A stretch of DNA of 64,000 bases from Rhodosorus marinus (GCA_029953675.1 JAMWBK010000009.1:124001-188000), one strand, 5' to 3'; shown: positions 22,311 to 33,548, numbered from the stretch's first letter. Translations and numbers: made by a program. Notes: a model not told the origin generated them from the sequence alone.

Positions 22311-24293
22311 ATGGGTACAGACAACGCCGGTGGGGCAATGCAAAACTTCCAATCAGCAGTCGCTGATACTGCGGGAGCCTCTATGAACGCAGTCGGCGGG
22401 GCAATGCAGAACTTCGGATCCGCGGTCGCCGGCACTGCAGGGGCTGCCGGTGGGGCTGTGCAGAACTTCGGATCTGCGGTCGCTGGCACTACAGGGGCCG
22501 GCTTCAACAAAATCGGTGAGGCGGTTCAGGGCTTCCCATCCGCGGTCGCCGGCACTGCAGGGGCAGTCGGTGGTGCTGTGCAGAACTTCGGATCTGCTGT
22601 TTCCGGTGCGGCTGGATCGGTCGGGAACACACTTGGTGGGGCAATGCAGGGCATACAATCTGGTGGCACTAAAGCGCATACGGAAACAAAGAAAAAGGCC
22701 TTGGTACCAAAGAAGAAGCCTGCAGAAGCAAAGAAAAGGGGCGTGGAAGCCGAATCAGAGGCAGTTGGAGGGCCACTGCAGGGCTTGGGGTCTGCGCTTG
22801 CTGGTTCCGCAGGGGCCATAACAAACGCAGTTGGTGGAACAATTGTGGCCATACCGTCAGCGGTTGGTGGGACGATTGGGGCCATACCGTCAGCAGTTGG
22901 TGGGACGATTGGGGCCATACCGTCAGCAGTAGGTGGGGCGTTCGAGGCTCTTCCGCGTCTACCCGCAGTTTTTATCGGTGAGACGATTACTGGTATGCGG
23001 TCAGCAGTGGGTGGGTCTATCCAACACGTGCACACAGCAGCTTCTGATACTTTTGTGGCCGTGAAAGATGCCCGAAAGACCCTACTAGCTGGTGCAATAG
23101 CAGGAACGGTGTCTCTCGTTGTAGCCATACCTTTGGATGTTCGAAAGACCATTGTGCAGAACTCCTCAGCAACGAGCATCAAGGCGTTATCGCAAGTCGT
23201 GAATTCGCAAACGAACCCCTTCGCCGGACTGCAACCCTCATTTGTGGCGCAGATTCCTGCAGCTGTAGTTGCCTTTGCTGTTTATGAATTCACCCGCGGT
23301 ATGATTAAGGGAGCGGAAGGAAACGAGGCTCTGCGCAAGGCGAAGCTGATTTTCGCTGCTTGTACCAGTGACGTCGTGGGAGCTCTGTGGGTCACCCCCT
23401 TTGAGCGGGCGAAACAGAGAGTAAGTCTCACTTGAAGGTCTTGAACTGTCTATCTTTTCTGTTGTTTAACACGGCGGCTCTTGTCCCCTTTGGTCTCGTT
23501 TCACCTGCAAAGATTCAAGCCCCGGCAGGCTCGAAGTATAGCTCTCCGGCGAAGACCACCAGCCTCAGTTTCCAACAGAGATACAAAGGGTTCTGGGGCC
23601 TGGCCATGCGTGATGTGGGTTATCGCTTTTTGTTCTTGATGGCACTCGATGAGGCGAGAAAGTTCGCGGAGAAGAAGCTCAAGCGCTCCCTGACTTCTGT
23701 CGAGAGCTACGGGGTTGGAACCTCAGTGGTAATGGCAATTCGCCAGCTCAGCTAACTCCCTTTCAGCTTTCGGCAATTGAGTCTCACATGCTAGATTATT
23801 GTTCCTACTTCCCACCCCTCGTGTAGGCCGTCGTCTCTGCTCTGCTGACTAATCCGCTGGACGTCGCCAAAACCCGAATTATGTGTGAGCGCGAAGGTAT
23901 TGCAAGCACGTATTCCACGTTTGGTAGCGCGTTCTCTGGGACTCTTGAAAGAGAGGGGTTGAAGGGTCTTTTCCGGGGGGCGCTTCCCAGAGTAAGTGGT
24001 TTCCCTTCCTTTAAATTGCTTGGGGAATTTTGAATGAAAGCGAAACGCAAGTCGCTCAGCAAGAGCTTAGATCCTGAGTAAACCGTTCCTGTCTGTGATT
24101 TCGTTCCATGACTTAGGTTGGATATGTCGCGGTTACATCGGTTGTCTTCATGACTGTCTTCGACCAGGTCATGAAGAGGATGGACGCTCCCACAACCACT
24201 ACGGCAGCTAGTTCAACGAAACCCTGGTCATCCAAAACGCCAGCCTACGTGAATTCCGCTACTATTTCGAGAAATCGAAGAACAACAAACTAA
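22311..24293 (+). CDS. Mitochondrial carrier family protein with a Gly/Ala-rich N-terminal repeat domain
   Basis: Four exons (22311-23420, 23513-23728, 23827-23991, 24117-24293) give 555 residues; ordinary carriers have about 300. Residues from about 255 to the end are a carrier with three Px[DE]xx[KR] signatures: IPLDVRKTI, VTPFERAKQR and NPLDVAKTRI, each after a hydrophobic helix (for example AGAIAGTVSLVVA). Before it lie about 240 residues of repeats (GGAxQNFGSAVAGTAGA type and AVGGTIGAIPS type) split by a Lys-rich linker. The carrier part resembles the SLC25 family that moves metabolites across the inner mitochondrial membrane or plastid envelope; substrate is not evident. The long first exon carries both the repeats and the first two carrier signatures without an intron, which favours a real fusion. 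It is convergent with POT1. Confidence 0.8.
22326..23027 (+). repeat. In-frame degenerate repeats coding for GGAxQNFGSAVAGTAGA and AVGGTIGAIPS units
   Basis: The first block has about six units of 18-22 codons with the core GGA(M/V)QNFGSAVAGTAGA, each beginning at an AVGG- or similar step. After a Lys-rich linker (KKKALVPKKKPAEAKKRG) a second block shortens to 11-codon units, AVGGTIVAIPS then AVGGTIGAIPS twice, nearly identical in DNA (ggttggtgggacgattgggg). Decayed units continue to about 23027. Confidence 0.85.
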
Positions 24294-24635
24294 TTTTATA
24301 AAAGTCATACTATTGGCTCCGGTAGAACCGCGAACAACTCAGCGGGGGCTCGACGGTGCGGCATAGGTCGATACACGATTTTCTGTGAAGGTCCCCAAGG
24401 CAGGCGCTTCCACCCTAGGTTGCGATGCCTGGTTCGATGTTATCGCTAGAAGGCCAAGCTAGAAGTGCCGGAGGATTCTTCCTGGGGATAAGAACGAAAC
24501 CTCAACCTAAGCTCTAAAAAAAATATGAGCTTTATGTGCAAGACCCATCTGGGAAACATTCCCTTAGCTGGCTCCTTGTTTGACGGTTGCAGGCCACCGA
24601 CTACAGCTGGGAGGGGCTACGTTGGTATATGAGCA
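24294..24635. other. Intergenic region between convergent carrier and POT1 genes
   Basis: 342 bases between two stop codons. I see no gene; an A-run near 24517 and AT-rich words may belong to the 3' ends. Confidence 0.5.
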
Positions 24636-26336
24636 TTAAGGTAAAACTGGAGTTGGATATCTCATAACAAAGGACCTCACGCGCTGAGAATCGATTTCCT
24701 CGTCCAATGCGTAAAGGGCGCAGGTGAGATTATGTCTCGACGTCAAGAGCTCGTCACACTTGACCTTGAGCTTCTGCGCCGCGTCGAAGTCGTCGTACAG
24801 GTTTGTAGGCTGCATACCTAGTAATCTCGTCGCGTCTTCTCCGGCGAGAATAGCGGACAGGGCGAGAGACCTGTCGTCCATAACTCGTACTACCATGAAG
24901 AAATCGTACAGCATTTGGCGGGTCCCACATAATTGGCAGAAGAACTGCTCAACCGTCTGCGGGTCATCTTCCGGGTTCTCTTCGGGGGACATTTCCCTCC
25001 GAGAATAGTACACTACGCACTGAGGACATTTAGGCCTGCAGAACTCCATGACGCTGTATGGGTACACAAAGTCAACCAGTTCAACCTGGAGGTGGAAGAG
25101 AGAGGGGTAAATAATCTCAGTCCCTCGCGGCAAAATGATCACGTCCTAGTGCGAGGTCCTAAGTCTTCGCTGGCCATACCTGTACGCAAAAAGGTGCTCT
25201 CGTCTGCAGAGAATGAATTGGCTCACGTAGGGAGCGGCTTGGCTCTTGTCCAATTGTGTCCACGTCTGCACTTCTTATTGGCCTCGAGATATGTTCGCTT
25301 GCTTGATTTCCATGTGGAATGTGGACGGACTCGACAATCGGAAAGACCTCAGCTGAGGGCTCGAGCCCTGGCTTTAAGAAGCGTGCCTTGTGTTGCGCCC
25401 TCGTCGCTGCAACGTTGTTCAATGGGAAGAAGACGACAGTGGAAGTTAACCTTTCCTTCTTATCGGCGATGAAGCACGCCTCCGGCATGTTTGTGATGGT
25501 ATTCCAGCCCTTGAAGAGAATATCCCGCAAAACCACAACGCATGGTGGATCTGGGCTCATCTCAAGAGATCGCATATGTTTCACAGTCTGACTATCGCCC
25601 ACAATATCAAAAACTAGATCATTGTCCCATGTCTGGACTGTCATTGCGAACACGGAATCTTCCGAATTCATCAGAGCGCGCACCTTGATCAAGGTGCATG
25701 GAAAAGTCCGCAGTTCTCCAAAAGGTCGGGTAAGGGAAAACTCCCGAAAGTAATGCGGATGAAACCTAAATCAGCAAGCAAATTCCGCAATGCATGAGCA
25801 GTTGAGAAATTCGATATGACGTGTGAGAAGTCAGTCTTTCTAGCATTTGCGTACCGTCCAAGGTGGGTCTTGGACCATTCCCGTAGCAAACCTATCCGCG
25901 CCTGCTCGAAAGGTTCCAGGACAACTGGTTTCGGATTCCGAGTCGAAAGACTTGGTTCAAAGCTGTCAGTGTCGAACACGCGGAATAAGCATACCTCTGA
26001 ACCCGGTGCAGAGCAAATCCCGCTTAATTTTCCCTTGTTCATGTTGACAGTCAAGTTCTTTATCCAGAGAATATCTCCGACACATCCCAATGGCAGGGCA
26101 CGTTCTAAATCGTCAAAAAACTGGTTCACAATCAGATGCTTCTCCGACTCATGCGTTGGGACTGTGTGATCCGTGAGATTGATCTCGATTTTCATGTCCG
26201 CTCCTCTTGTCGCGTACGGGTTGCGGTATGACATAATCACACCAAGAAAACCACAGCGATGTCTGGCTTTCCCATGGGAGTCAACCGCTTCCCATATCGT
26301 GCTCAGAGTTAGGGCATTTTCCAATTCACCGCTCAT
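24636..26336 (-). CDS. POT1: POT1-like single-stranded telomere DNA-binding protein
   Basis: Three minus-strand exons (25855-26336, 25180-25765, 24636-25085) join in phase to 505 residues; human POT1 has 634. The first part is a Telo_bind OB fold: CGFLGVIMSYRNPYATRGAD, MKIEINLTDHTV, CVGDILWIKNLTVN and LLREWSKTHLGR match the POT1 OB1 order (VNLYGVVKFFK..., VDQTN, GDIVRFHRLKI, LRVWASTHM). A second OB-like part starts TLIKVRALMNSEDSVFAMTV with TWD. The C-terminal part has CRPKCPQC and CQLCG, as in the zinc-containing OB3 of POT1, then MVVRVMDDRSLALSAILAGE. POT1 binds the G-strand overhang and restrains telomerase and checkpoint signalling. It is divergent from the HORMA-like gene. Confidence 0.75.
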
Positions 26337-27181
26337 GGCGTTCGTCCCGGGTAGCTATGCCTCGGCCCTTCCGCAGTGATAACTTTCCCAATTTGCTACT
26401 GGTCTCAGGTTTCAACAGTTTTCAAACCAGGATCGCCCGCCCTCCGATCCCACCCTCCGATGTGGACAAGATAGGTTCAAAGCTAACAAGAAGAATGTCC
26501 ACATAGGCGCCAAGTTCGCTCTTCATACAGCTTCAGCAGACGAACTCATCTGGATTCTAGAGCTGAAGCAAGTAGACGAAGGAAGCACCGCGCTCTTCAC
26601 GTATGTTAGGCCTTGTTGGACCCAGTAGTCGAGACTCCTGTAGATGATATGGTCATCGACGATCTCCTCTTCAAACTCTATTTGAACGTGGGGGTTTCCA
26701 AAAGATAGCGTTCAGCCGAGAGCTCTAGCCTGTTTTTGAAGCACACTGAAAGTATTGATTGGGCAACAAAGAGTTCCCCCTTTCTCTTACCGCTCACTGA
26801 TACACATCAGCTCCTTCCGGACAAGCCTCGCTAAACAAATTCCCGTTTCCATTTAGTGCTTCAGGGTATGTTGGTCAATCAATACAGAAGGGTTTTTGTA
26901 AACATGGGCTCTGTCAAGAGGCCAGCACAGAACTCCATTCAATTCCAGGCCAAGCAAATGCCAAATGTTCCCTAACTGCACTTGATTGAGGCCATGCTTA
27001 GGTGAATGTTCCTCGCAACGGGCCATTTGGAGGCAATATTCCTTTTGGGAACAACAATATGGTGATAAATGGTTCTTTTCAAGGCCTTGAATATTGGATG
27101 AGGGTCTCCGAAGGGGGGGGGAGAAAACGTGAATTAGGTGAGGCGCGCGTACATGTGTACAACAGCTGTCTTTTTAACAGG
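26337..27181. promoter_or_regulatory. Divergent region between POT1 and HORMA-like gene, with one coding-like stretch
   Basis: A plus-strand frame at about 26385-26640 reads NVHIGAKFALHTASADELIW and ILELKQVDEGSTALF, which looks coding and ends near a GTATGTTAG donor-like site at 26600, but it has no ATG. It may be an exon of a small gene or an unusual 5' exon. The rest looks like promoter sequence with TCAATCAATAC near 26876. Confidence 0.3.
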
Positions 27182-28593
27182 ATGGAAGATAGGATAAGTG
27201 TTAGCGAGTCAGTAGCCTTCCTAAGAAGTATAACTCTAGCAGTTTTTGGTGGAGCTCTGCACCTTTTCCAAGTGTTTCCTATTCCGGACTTTCACAGTTT
27301 TCCTTTCAGCGAGGTTGCCGATGTCGTCTGGTTGAGGGAGAACGGAGCAGCTCAGAGCTCGGCACTTCAGTGGTTTGAGCGGAGCGTCTTGGACGAGATT
27401 GTGTTCGGTAATTTGATCTCGCTAACGTTTAGCACTTGGAGTCCAATGGGATTCCAGTATACGGGAGAGAGAGGTTTCCAATTCGAAGAAGGGGATCGTA
27501 TTGAACAGTTGCAGCTCCAAGTCCAAACTAAGCAAGAGCCATTGCAGTCACGACACTCGCTTATAGGCTGCACGGAAAACTTTCTTTTACATCTCTCAGA
27601 ACTTGCGAGCAAATTTCGCACCCACCCAAGCGAGTACTTCATTCTAATTGACGCTGACCTCAAGGTAGAGTCGAACAACTCGCTGCTCCTGCTGTTTAAG
27701 GGCGTTGAAGGTGTTAACGGTATGCACTTGTGTTCATGCTTGTGGGGAGTGACATCCAATCGAGAAGAATCTGACAATGTTCGCACGGCCCGCCGCAGCC
27801 GAAAGTATCATCTCTCTGCCCCGCGATAAACTCATCGTGCAAGCATATAGCGCTCTAGAGATGTATACTGCTCAGGAAGCCACCATCGGGGCACTCACAG
27901 TACCGGAATTAGGAGATATTTTGATTTCTCACAAGTCACGCGAAAACTTCGTTCTTGAGGTGAGATTGACGACACTGTGACTAAGGCCCGATGCCAGTCA
28001 CGCTTCTTAAACTCTCGTGCGGGGACAGATGTCAAGCGCCACTCAGACCGAACCGCGAAAACAGAGCGTCGGAACGCAGACACCAACTTTGAATGCTGAA
28101 CTGTGGTGGGCTCCCAACAAACAAATCCCCGCCCTAAAGAAAGCACAAAGGGGAGGTTTGCCTAACCGGAAAAAAGTAGAAAACAAGCAACAGGCTTTAA
28201 AATCAGGCTCAGAGGTTCGGGCCGCAAACATGGATTGGCATGGCTAGACCTACAACTGCCTTGTGGGCTCTTAGTGAGCTCTGAGAACGCCCTATCTTAA
28301 TTTTCCGAGTCTGGCACTTACAGGAAGCGCGTGAATCCCTACACTCTCCTCTTTCGCCCAAAAAGATTGTCAAGAGTGCATCAATCGGGGTCAGGACTTT
28401 CGATGTAGAGAAGCATGCGCCTGTGTCTCTGGAAGCATTAGCAGTTCTCAATAGTGCAATAACGCTCTGCGCAGGAAACTCGCAAGTCCGAAGAGCCGTC
28501 TCCTCAGCGAAAGACGAGGCACGTTGCCCGTTCGAAAAGAACGAGGCGCTCAGGAGAAGAAGTCCTCTACCTTGTGTAACGAGAACAGCTTAG
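27182..28593 (+). CDS. Possible HORMA-domain protein with two TQT motifs
   Basis: Four exons in phase (27182-27719, 27799-27959, 28029-28214, 28324-28593) give about 384 residues. The N-terminal 180 residues have a HORMA-like order: SVAFLRSITLAVFGGALHLF, a VFPIPDF turn where the family has the LFPE/YPE region, ALQWFERSVLDEIV, and strands SLTFSTWSPMGFQY. That resembles Hop1/HORMAD/Mad2-type proteins, but the match is from memory and not strong. Exon 3 has SSATQTEPRKQSVGTQTP, two TQT anchors as found in dynein light chain LC8 ligands. The tail is basic and disordered (SPKKIVKSASIGVRTFD). The stop at 28593 could be avoided by further splicing, because coding-like exons follow to 29367. Confidence 0.45.
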
Positions 28594-28924
28594 CGATTTC
28601 AGAACCAAGAGAAAGGTACCGGCTATCCAAGCGCATGAAACAACCAGAAGAAGGTAACGATAGCATGAATGCAAGTCCCATCAAAGGCTCCGTGCGTACA
28701 CAAAGGATTGAGCGAGATGAAGGGCTAGTGTCCAGACAGGGGTAGGGAACTAAACCGTTCCCCCGGACTACTCGCATCCGAAAATGCCAGCGAGTTCTTA
28801 GCAACTCCTTCGAAATGGAGCGTTTAAGGCAGCCCCCTCTTTTTTGCAAACGAGATCAATGCAGAAGTGATTGAATTCTGACCAAAACACAAGTATCTTC
28901 CTCACGACAAAGGTTGAGATGCCC

Positions 28925-29367
28925 ATGACAGGAAAAACCCATACTTGAGGTCGCCTCTCGCGGCTCGTTGGGTTTTAACACCAACGTACCACGTAAGAGG
29001 TGAGTCTCGTACCCCTGTGTCCAGGCCCTGTCACCTTAGACAAGGATTTACTGGTGCATTCCAATATACGACGAAGTCCCACGATGACCTATGCAACCTG
29101 TCGGTGCGAGAATTCATGGAACAAAGCATTTGTCTCGATATCTCGTTCTAGACAATCTCCTTCATCAGCAAGTACAAACAGCTCATAAGCATCACTACCG
29201 TAGAGAGCGCCTTCGTAGCTGAGCTGGTGACTCTAGTGCGTAGTCATCTGGTTAAGTTCGAAAGACCTCAAAAAGTCGAGTCAAGACGTGATCCAAGATC
29301 CATCCCCTGTTCTACGGAGACCGCAGTCGAATCACATACGCAACTCCATCGAGCTTTGATTACATGA
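28925..29367 (+). CDS. Downstream coding exons, possibly the 3' end of the HORMA-like gene
   Basis: Three stretches join in phase: NPYLRSPLAARWVLTPTYHV (ending about 29007), GFTGAFQYTTKSHDDLCNLS (about 29042-29102) and a last exon 29152-29367 with TISFISKYKQLISITTVESA and LVTLVRSHLVKFERP, ending ALIT. No start codon fits directly upstream. A frame at 28524-28745 (MKQPEEGNDSMNASPIKGSV) may supply the link. They could be the end of the preceding gene or a separate gene. The product is not recognised. Confidence 0.35.
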
Positions 29368-30136
29368 AAAATCGACCAACGTCGACAACAGTTGCAAAAT
29401 AAGACTGAAACTGCTTAGCCCAAATACTCTATCACTACCCTGAACCCTTTCTTCGGCCAGTCCACAATTTTCTCAGAACATTTGAGGTTTCTTCCTTTCT
29501 TATGCAAAAAATCCTCTAAAAGCGCTCGTCGTTGATGTTCATCAATACGCCAACTAGACACATCACATTATATAGTAAAAACAAACTGATCCACTGATCA
29601 ATCAATAAAACTGAAGGAAAGCAAAAACAAAAGCCTCCCTGACTTCTTCCACCCCTTTTCGCGGTACAGTGAAAACCACGTATATATACAAAAAAGCAGC
29701 TTGAACAAACCCAATCCAAGTCCTACATGGAAAAATGCAATATCACTCCCACCCCCTATTTTTCTAGAAATAAACTTGATGATATCTTAAAAATTCATTA
29801 TAAAAAAGATAACTTAATTTGAAATACAAAGAATAATAATCGTATATCAAAATATATGAAAAATAGGCAAAGAATCTAACCACTGACGTTGAAGGAACTG
29901 TCTTGGCGTTGAACAAGTTTTTGAAATTAATATTTTTGGAACATTGGTCAACTGATTCATGGAGTGGCCTTGGTTTCGCATTACAATTTTCTCCGGCTGT
30001 GGAAGAGAAAGGGAAAATTACGCTTTTGCTAGACTTGGAGAGGGTTTTTGTGGTCTTGAATAGTTGCGGGGGAGGAGGGGGAACTGGGAGATTGGGGGGA
30101 TTTTTGTTTGTTTTTGCAGGAGGAGACTGAGTGAAA
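29368..30136. other. AT-rich intergenic island before the guanidine-modifying enzyme gene
   Basis: Strongly AT-rich at about 29500-29890, with GATCAATCAATAAAA near 29598. The minus-strand open frame across 29764-30216 is of biased composition and is not supported. The last 250 bases are GT-rich leader sequence. Confidence 0.45.
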
Positions 30137-32876
30137 ATGTTGCGCATTGCTGCTTTAGCGAAAGGCAGGTGGTCATGGACCAACCACGTTTCGGTGAGTT
30201 GATAGTAGCAAGACATTAGATTTCTCTTTGCTGCTTGGCAGAGGAAGAACCTGGGATTGAGTCTGAAAATTTTTGTTGCCTAGACTTTTGGGAGCAGGTC
30301 CATGTCACAAACGTCGCCGGACGTGAGAGCTGGTTCCTCTATGCCTTTAGAATCTGCTGTGATCGGTGCGTCGAAAGCGCAGGAGGCGGAGGCTCTGCCT
30401 GCGAACGGAGAGCAAGTGGAGCTTCCAGAGCCTCCCTTGAGTGTTAGTCTAAGCGTACCTGGAGGTGAATGCAACCAATTTGAAGGGGAATTAAGGGATG
30501 CTACCCGATTTGCGTCTTTGCAGCTTATACAGACCTTGTATTTTTCGTTCCCATTAGGTAACCATGGACAACTCGAAAGGAATTCTCAAATGGAGCGAAT
30601 ACGGAGCACGATCAAACGACTACGACTGCCAGCTTATGCCAAGGTTCGTGCTATCGCAAGAGATCTCCGTGGTGGCGGGTGTCTGAAAAAGCTCTCTCTC
30701 TTTGATACGGATGTATAGTTAGATGCTGATGACGTAGTTTGGGTCAACCAGAGCCTGGCTCTGGTGGGAACCGGGACACGGTCGAATATAAATGGTGTGC
30801 GAGTAGCTCTTGAGCACGGAATCTTCCGGACAGAAAGGGTCGTTACAGTGAGGTGGGGGAAGATTCCTGTTTCGTCCTTTGTTCAGGCGCGCATTGGAAA
30901 AAGCTTTGCGTTTCCTGACTGCTTGCATTTGTCTCATTTCGATGAAAACTTCAGAGATGTTTTTGAAAGAAGTCCTGACCTTCCGACGCTGAATAAGTCT
31001 TTCAAGCTGCTCTCGGACGATGTGACATGTATTCTGTCCGGTATTCAGGTACGACACGCCCGGCGTTTGTGCTGATAAGAACATGCCGAATGCACTTAGT
31101 GGCAGAGCCGTTGACCATAGCAGTTTCACTTGAACACTTGCAGAAAGGATCAAGGAGACGGATTTGTAACGAGTACGCCATCGGCGGGGTCGGTGTGGTA
31201 GGAGGGGTGGGAGGTTCTAACTTCAAGCTAGTGCGCCATGACATGGACTTTCTGCAATTTCTTCATGAGGGTGGTTTCCGGATAGTACCAGTGGAATCAA
31301 AAGTGAGTGAAGCCTCAGGAGGGAATTCTCAAGGAAGATCAAGGCCCGTCAACTGCTAAGAGTATCCCATTCTCCGACACCGCAGGAGAAGCTACTAGCC
31401 ACAGAGATCGATCAAATACCCCCGCAGCAAAGTACAAATCACGTTTTCATGGTGGCACCTACCGCCTTCCAATCCAACCCTGATGCTGCTGAGGACAATC
31501 ACTTCATGTCCTCTGAAAGTATCAGGGATCCACATATCCTTCAACGAAAGGTTTGCTAAGGCACTCTTTGTTGTGTTTGGATCGTGTAGCTTTATCTCAC
31601 CAGGTGTGCTCTACCGCAGGTTGTGGCGGAGTTTGAAGCCTTACACTCAAAGCTGACGGACATGGTCAATGGGGCAGGACTGTCTGTCCATTTGTTCACT
31701 CATGAAGAACACCATGATACTCCGGATGCCGTCTTTCCGAACAACTGGTTCTCTACCCACACGGATCTTGAGGTCGGAGAATGCACCTTGTGTTTGTATC
31801 CGATGAAGGCACCAAACAGGCGAAAGGAGAGACGTCCAGATTTCATTGACCGTCTGCATAGTTTCAGCAGGTACCGAACCTGCAAGAGCAGAATCAATGA
31901 TGGAGTATATACAGGCTCGCATACTAAGCTTTGCTCCGCTCTGGACAGGTACACAAACGTCTACGACATGACGAGACAGGAGAACGCAGCGCGGCCTAAG
32001 TTCTTGGAGGGTACGGGTAGTCTCGTCCTGGATCGAGTGAACAGGTACCACGAATTGAAGACAGTCATCGTGGTTTCACCACACTCCTGTTCTTATCTAA
32101 CACTTTTGCTTCACTTACTTGACTCTGCCTTGGCAAGGGTTGCTTACGCCTCGATCTCCGAGCGCACTGACCTGAGCCTCACCAACGTCTGGGGTAGAGT
32201 CATGAACTACGAGGTTGTTCCATTCATATCTGTCGATGGAGCGAGAAGGTACGACGCGCAAAGAGACCCCGTGGCCATATCATGAAGCGTTCTAACTCCT
32301 TTATTTGGCTCCTCAGGCCTATCTATCACACAAATGTGATGATGTCCGTCGGCACATCGGTGGCAGTAGTGTGCGCAGAATCCATACCGGACGCGCGAGA
32401 GAGGGCCACTGTGCTGGATACCCTGAGAAACACCGGCCATGAGGTAGTCGAGATCTCTATGGACCAGGTCGACAGATTTTGTGGAAACATACTTGAGGTT
32501 GAGAACTACTATGGCAAGCCCGTACTCGCGATGAGTACCAGTGCAGTAAGTTTCGGTTCTCATCAAAGAGCGTGCGCATCCTCCAGCTGAGCTCGGGGAA
32601 TCTCATTATCCACTTCAAATCCCTCTCATCGCTTATGAATAGTACAAAGCATTTACACCAGATCAACGTGCAGCTCTTCGAGAACATGAAGAGGTAATTA
32701 TGGACCTTGCCGCGTAAATATTCTTGATCCAGCATTCGAGGATGATGCGAAATGACTCTGAAAAACGATTGTGCATTCCTTCCCGGCTTTGAAAGGATCT
32801 TGTTCACGCCGACATTTCCACGCTTGAGAACATCGGGGGAGGAGGAGTACGATGTTCCATTGGAGAACTTTTCTAA
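30137..32876 (+). CDS. Two-domain guanidine-group-modifying enzyme (pentein fold), C-terminal CtlX type
   Basis: Twelve exons join in phase (30137-30193, 30284-30464, 30558-30643, 30719-31048, 31144-31302, 31386-31550, 31620-31870, 31949-32044, 32138-32248, 32317-32545, 32643-32693, 32796-32876), 598 residues. The C-terminal 310 residues form a complete CtlX/amidinotransferase domain: PDAVFPNNWFSTH, PKFLEGTGSLVLDR, the His motif PIYHTNVMMSVGT and the Cys motif ENIGGGGVRCSIGELF at the very end. Before it, residues about 85-290 read like part of another pentein (LDADDVVWVNQSLALVGTGT followed by RSNINGVRVALEHG, resembling the GDVLW...GRT.RTN block of arginine deiminases and DDAH). No catalytic Cys is obvious in that first domain. 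Family members hydrolyse arginine, methylarginine or citrulline. The first 19 residues are basic and could target an organelle. Confidence 0.75.
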
Positions 32877-33548
32877 CGCAACGAAAGCTACTCGCTTCCT
32901 CATTCTCAGTCGTGTATATAGCTTAAGCCACCAATGACCCTCTCCTCGTGCGAAACGTCCGAACGCTTGCTTCTGCACAGAAAATGGCGAGCAATAAAAA
33001 TTCGTACCTCCATATCTTCCGATGAGGGAATCCAATCTAAAATCCCTACTCAATCGCTACTACTTCGTACTGCTAGCATTGTCATCCAAAGTTTCTCCAC
33101 TCACCGCCTCAGTCACACTCACCATCCCATACGCGCCTCCCCAAACCCAAAAGCATTTACAAAACTAAGCCAACGGCCAAACCCAGGGCAGTCAATATCC
33201 ATCAAAATGATTGTAGAACTGATTGATAGAGCTCCTTCAATCTCACGGTCGGCGGAAACCTTAGACCCAGACATGTGACACTTAAATTGATTTATTTGGA
33301 CGGTATATTCATATTTTTGAAATAAAATAAGTTTGAAAAGGTGCGGGCGCAATACTTTTGTTGTTAAGTGTCATCTTTTGTGAAAATAGCCGGCTCTTTT
33401 TTGGATCGATTGGGTTGCGGGAGAGCTGGGGATGGTGGTGGAGGATGGTTGCATGCATGGAGATGTGGTTATGGTTTTAGTGAGGACTAGCTGTTGAAGG
33501 AGAGGATCACTTTTTAGAATTTGTTTGTAAGATATCTCTGAGGGAAAT
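32877..33548. other. Intergenic region upstream of CPN20
   Basis: No supported gene. An AT-rich patch at 33280-33370 precedes a G-rich leader. Short frames at 32934-33278 have no resemblance to known proteins. Confidence 0.45.

Noticed and set aside
22526-23182. 218-codon minus-strand open frame rich in PPTAD repeats
   Set aside because: It is the shadow of the plus-strand repeat domain of the carrier gene; repeats keep all frames open.
25816-26169. 117-codon plus-strand open frame
   Set aside because: Antisense to POT1 exon 1.
29764-30216. 150-codon minus-strand open frame
   Set aside because: Lies in AT- and C-biased leader sequence; low-complexity Pro and Lys runs, no splice or family support.
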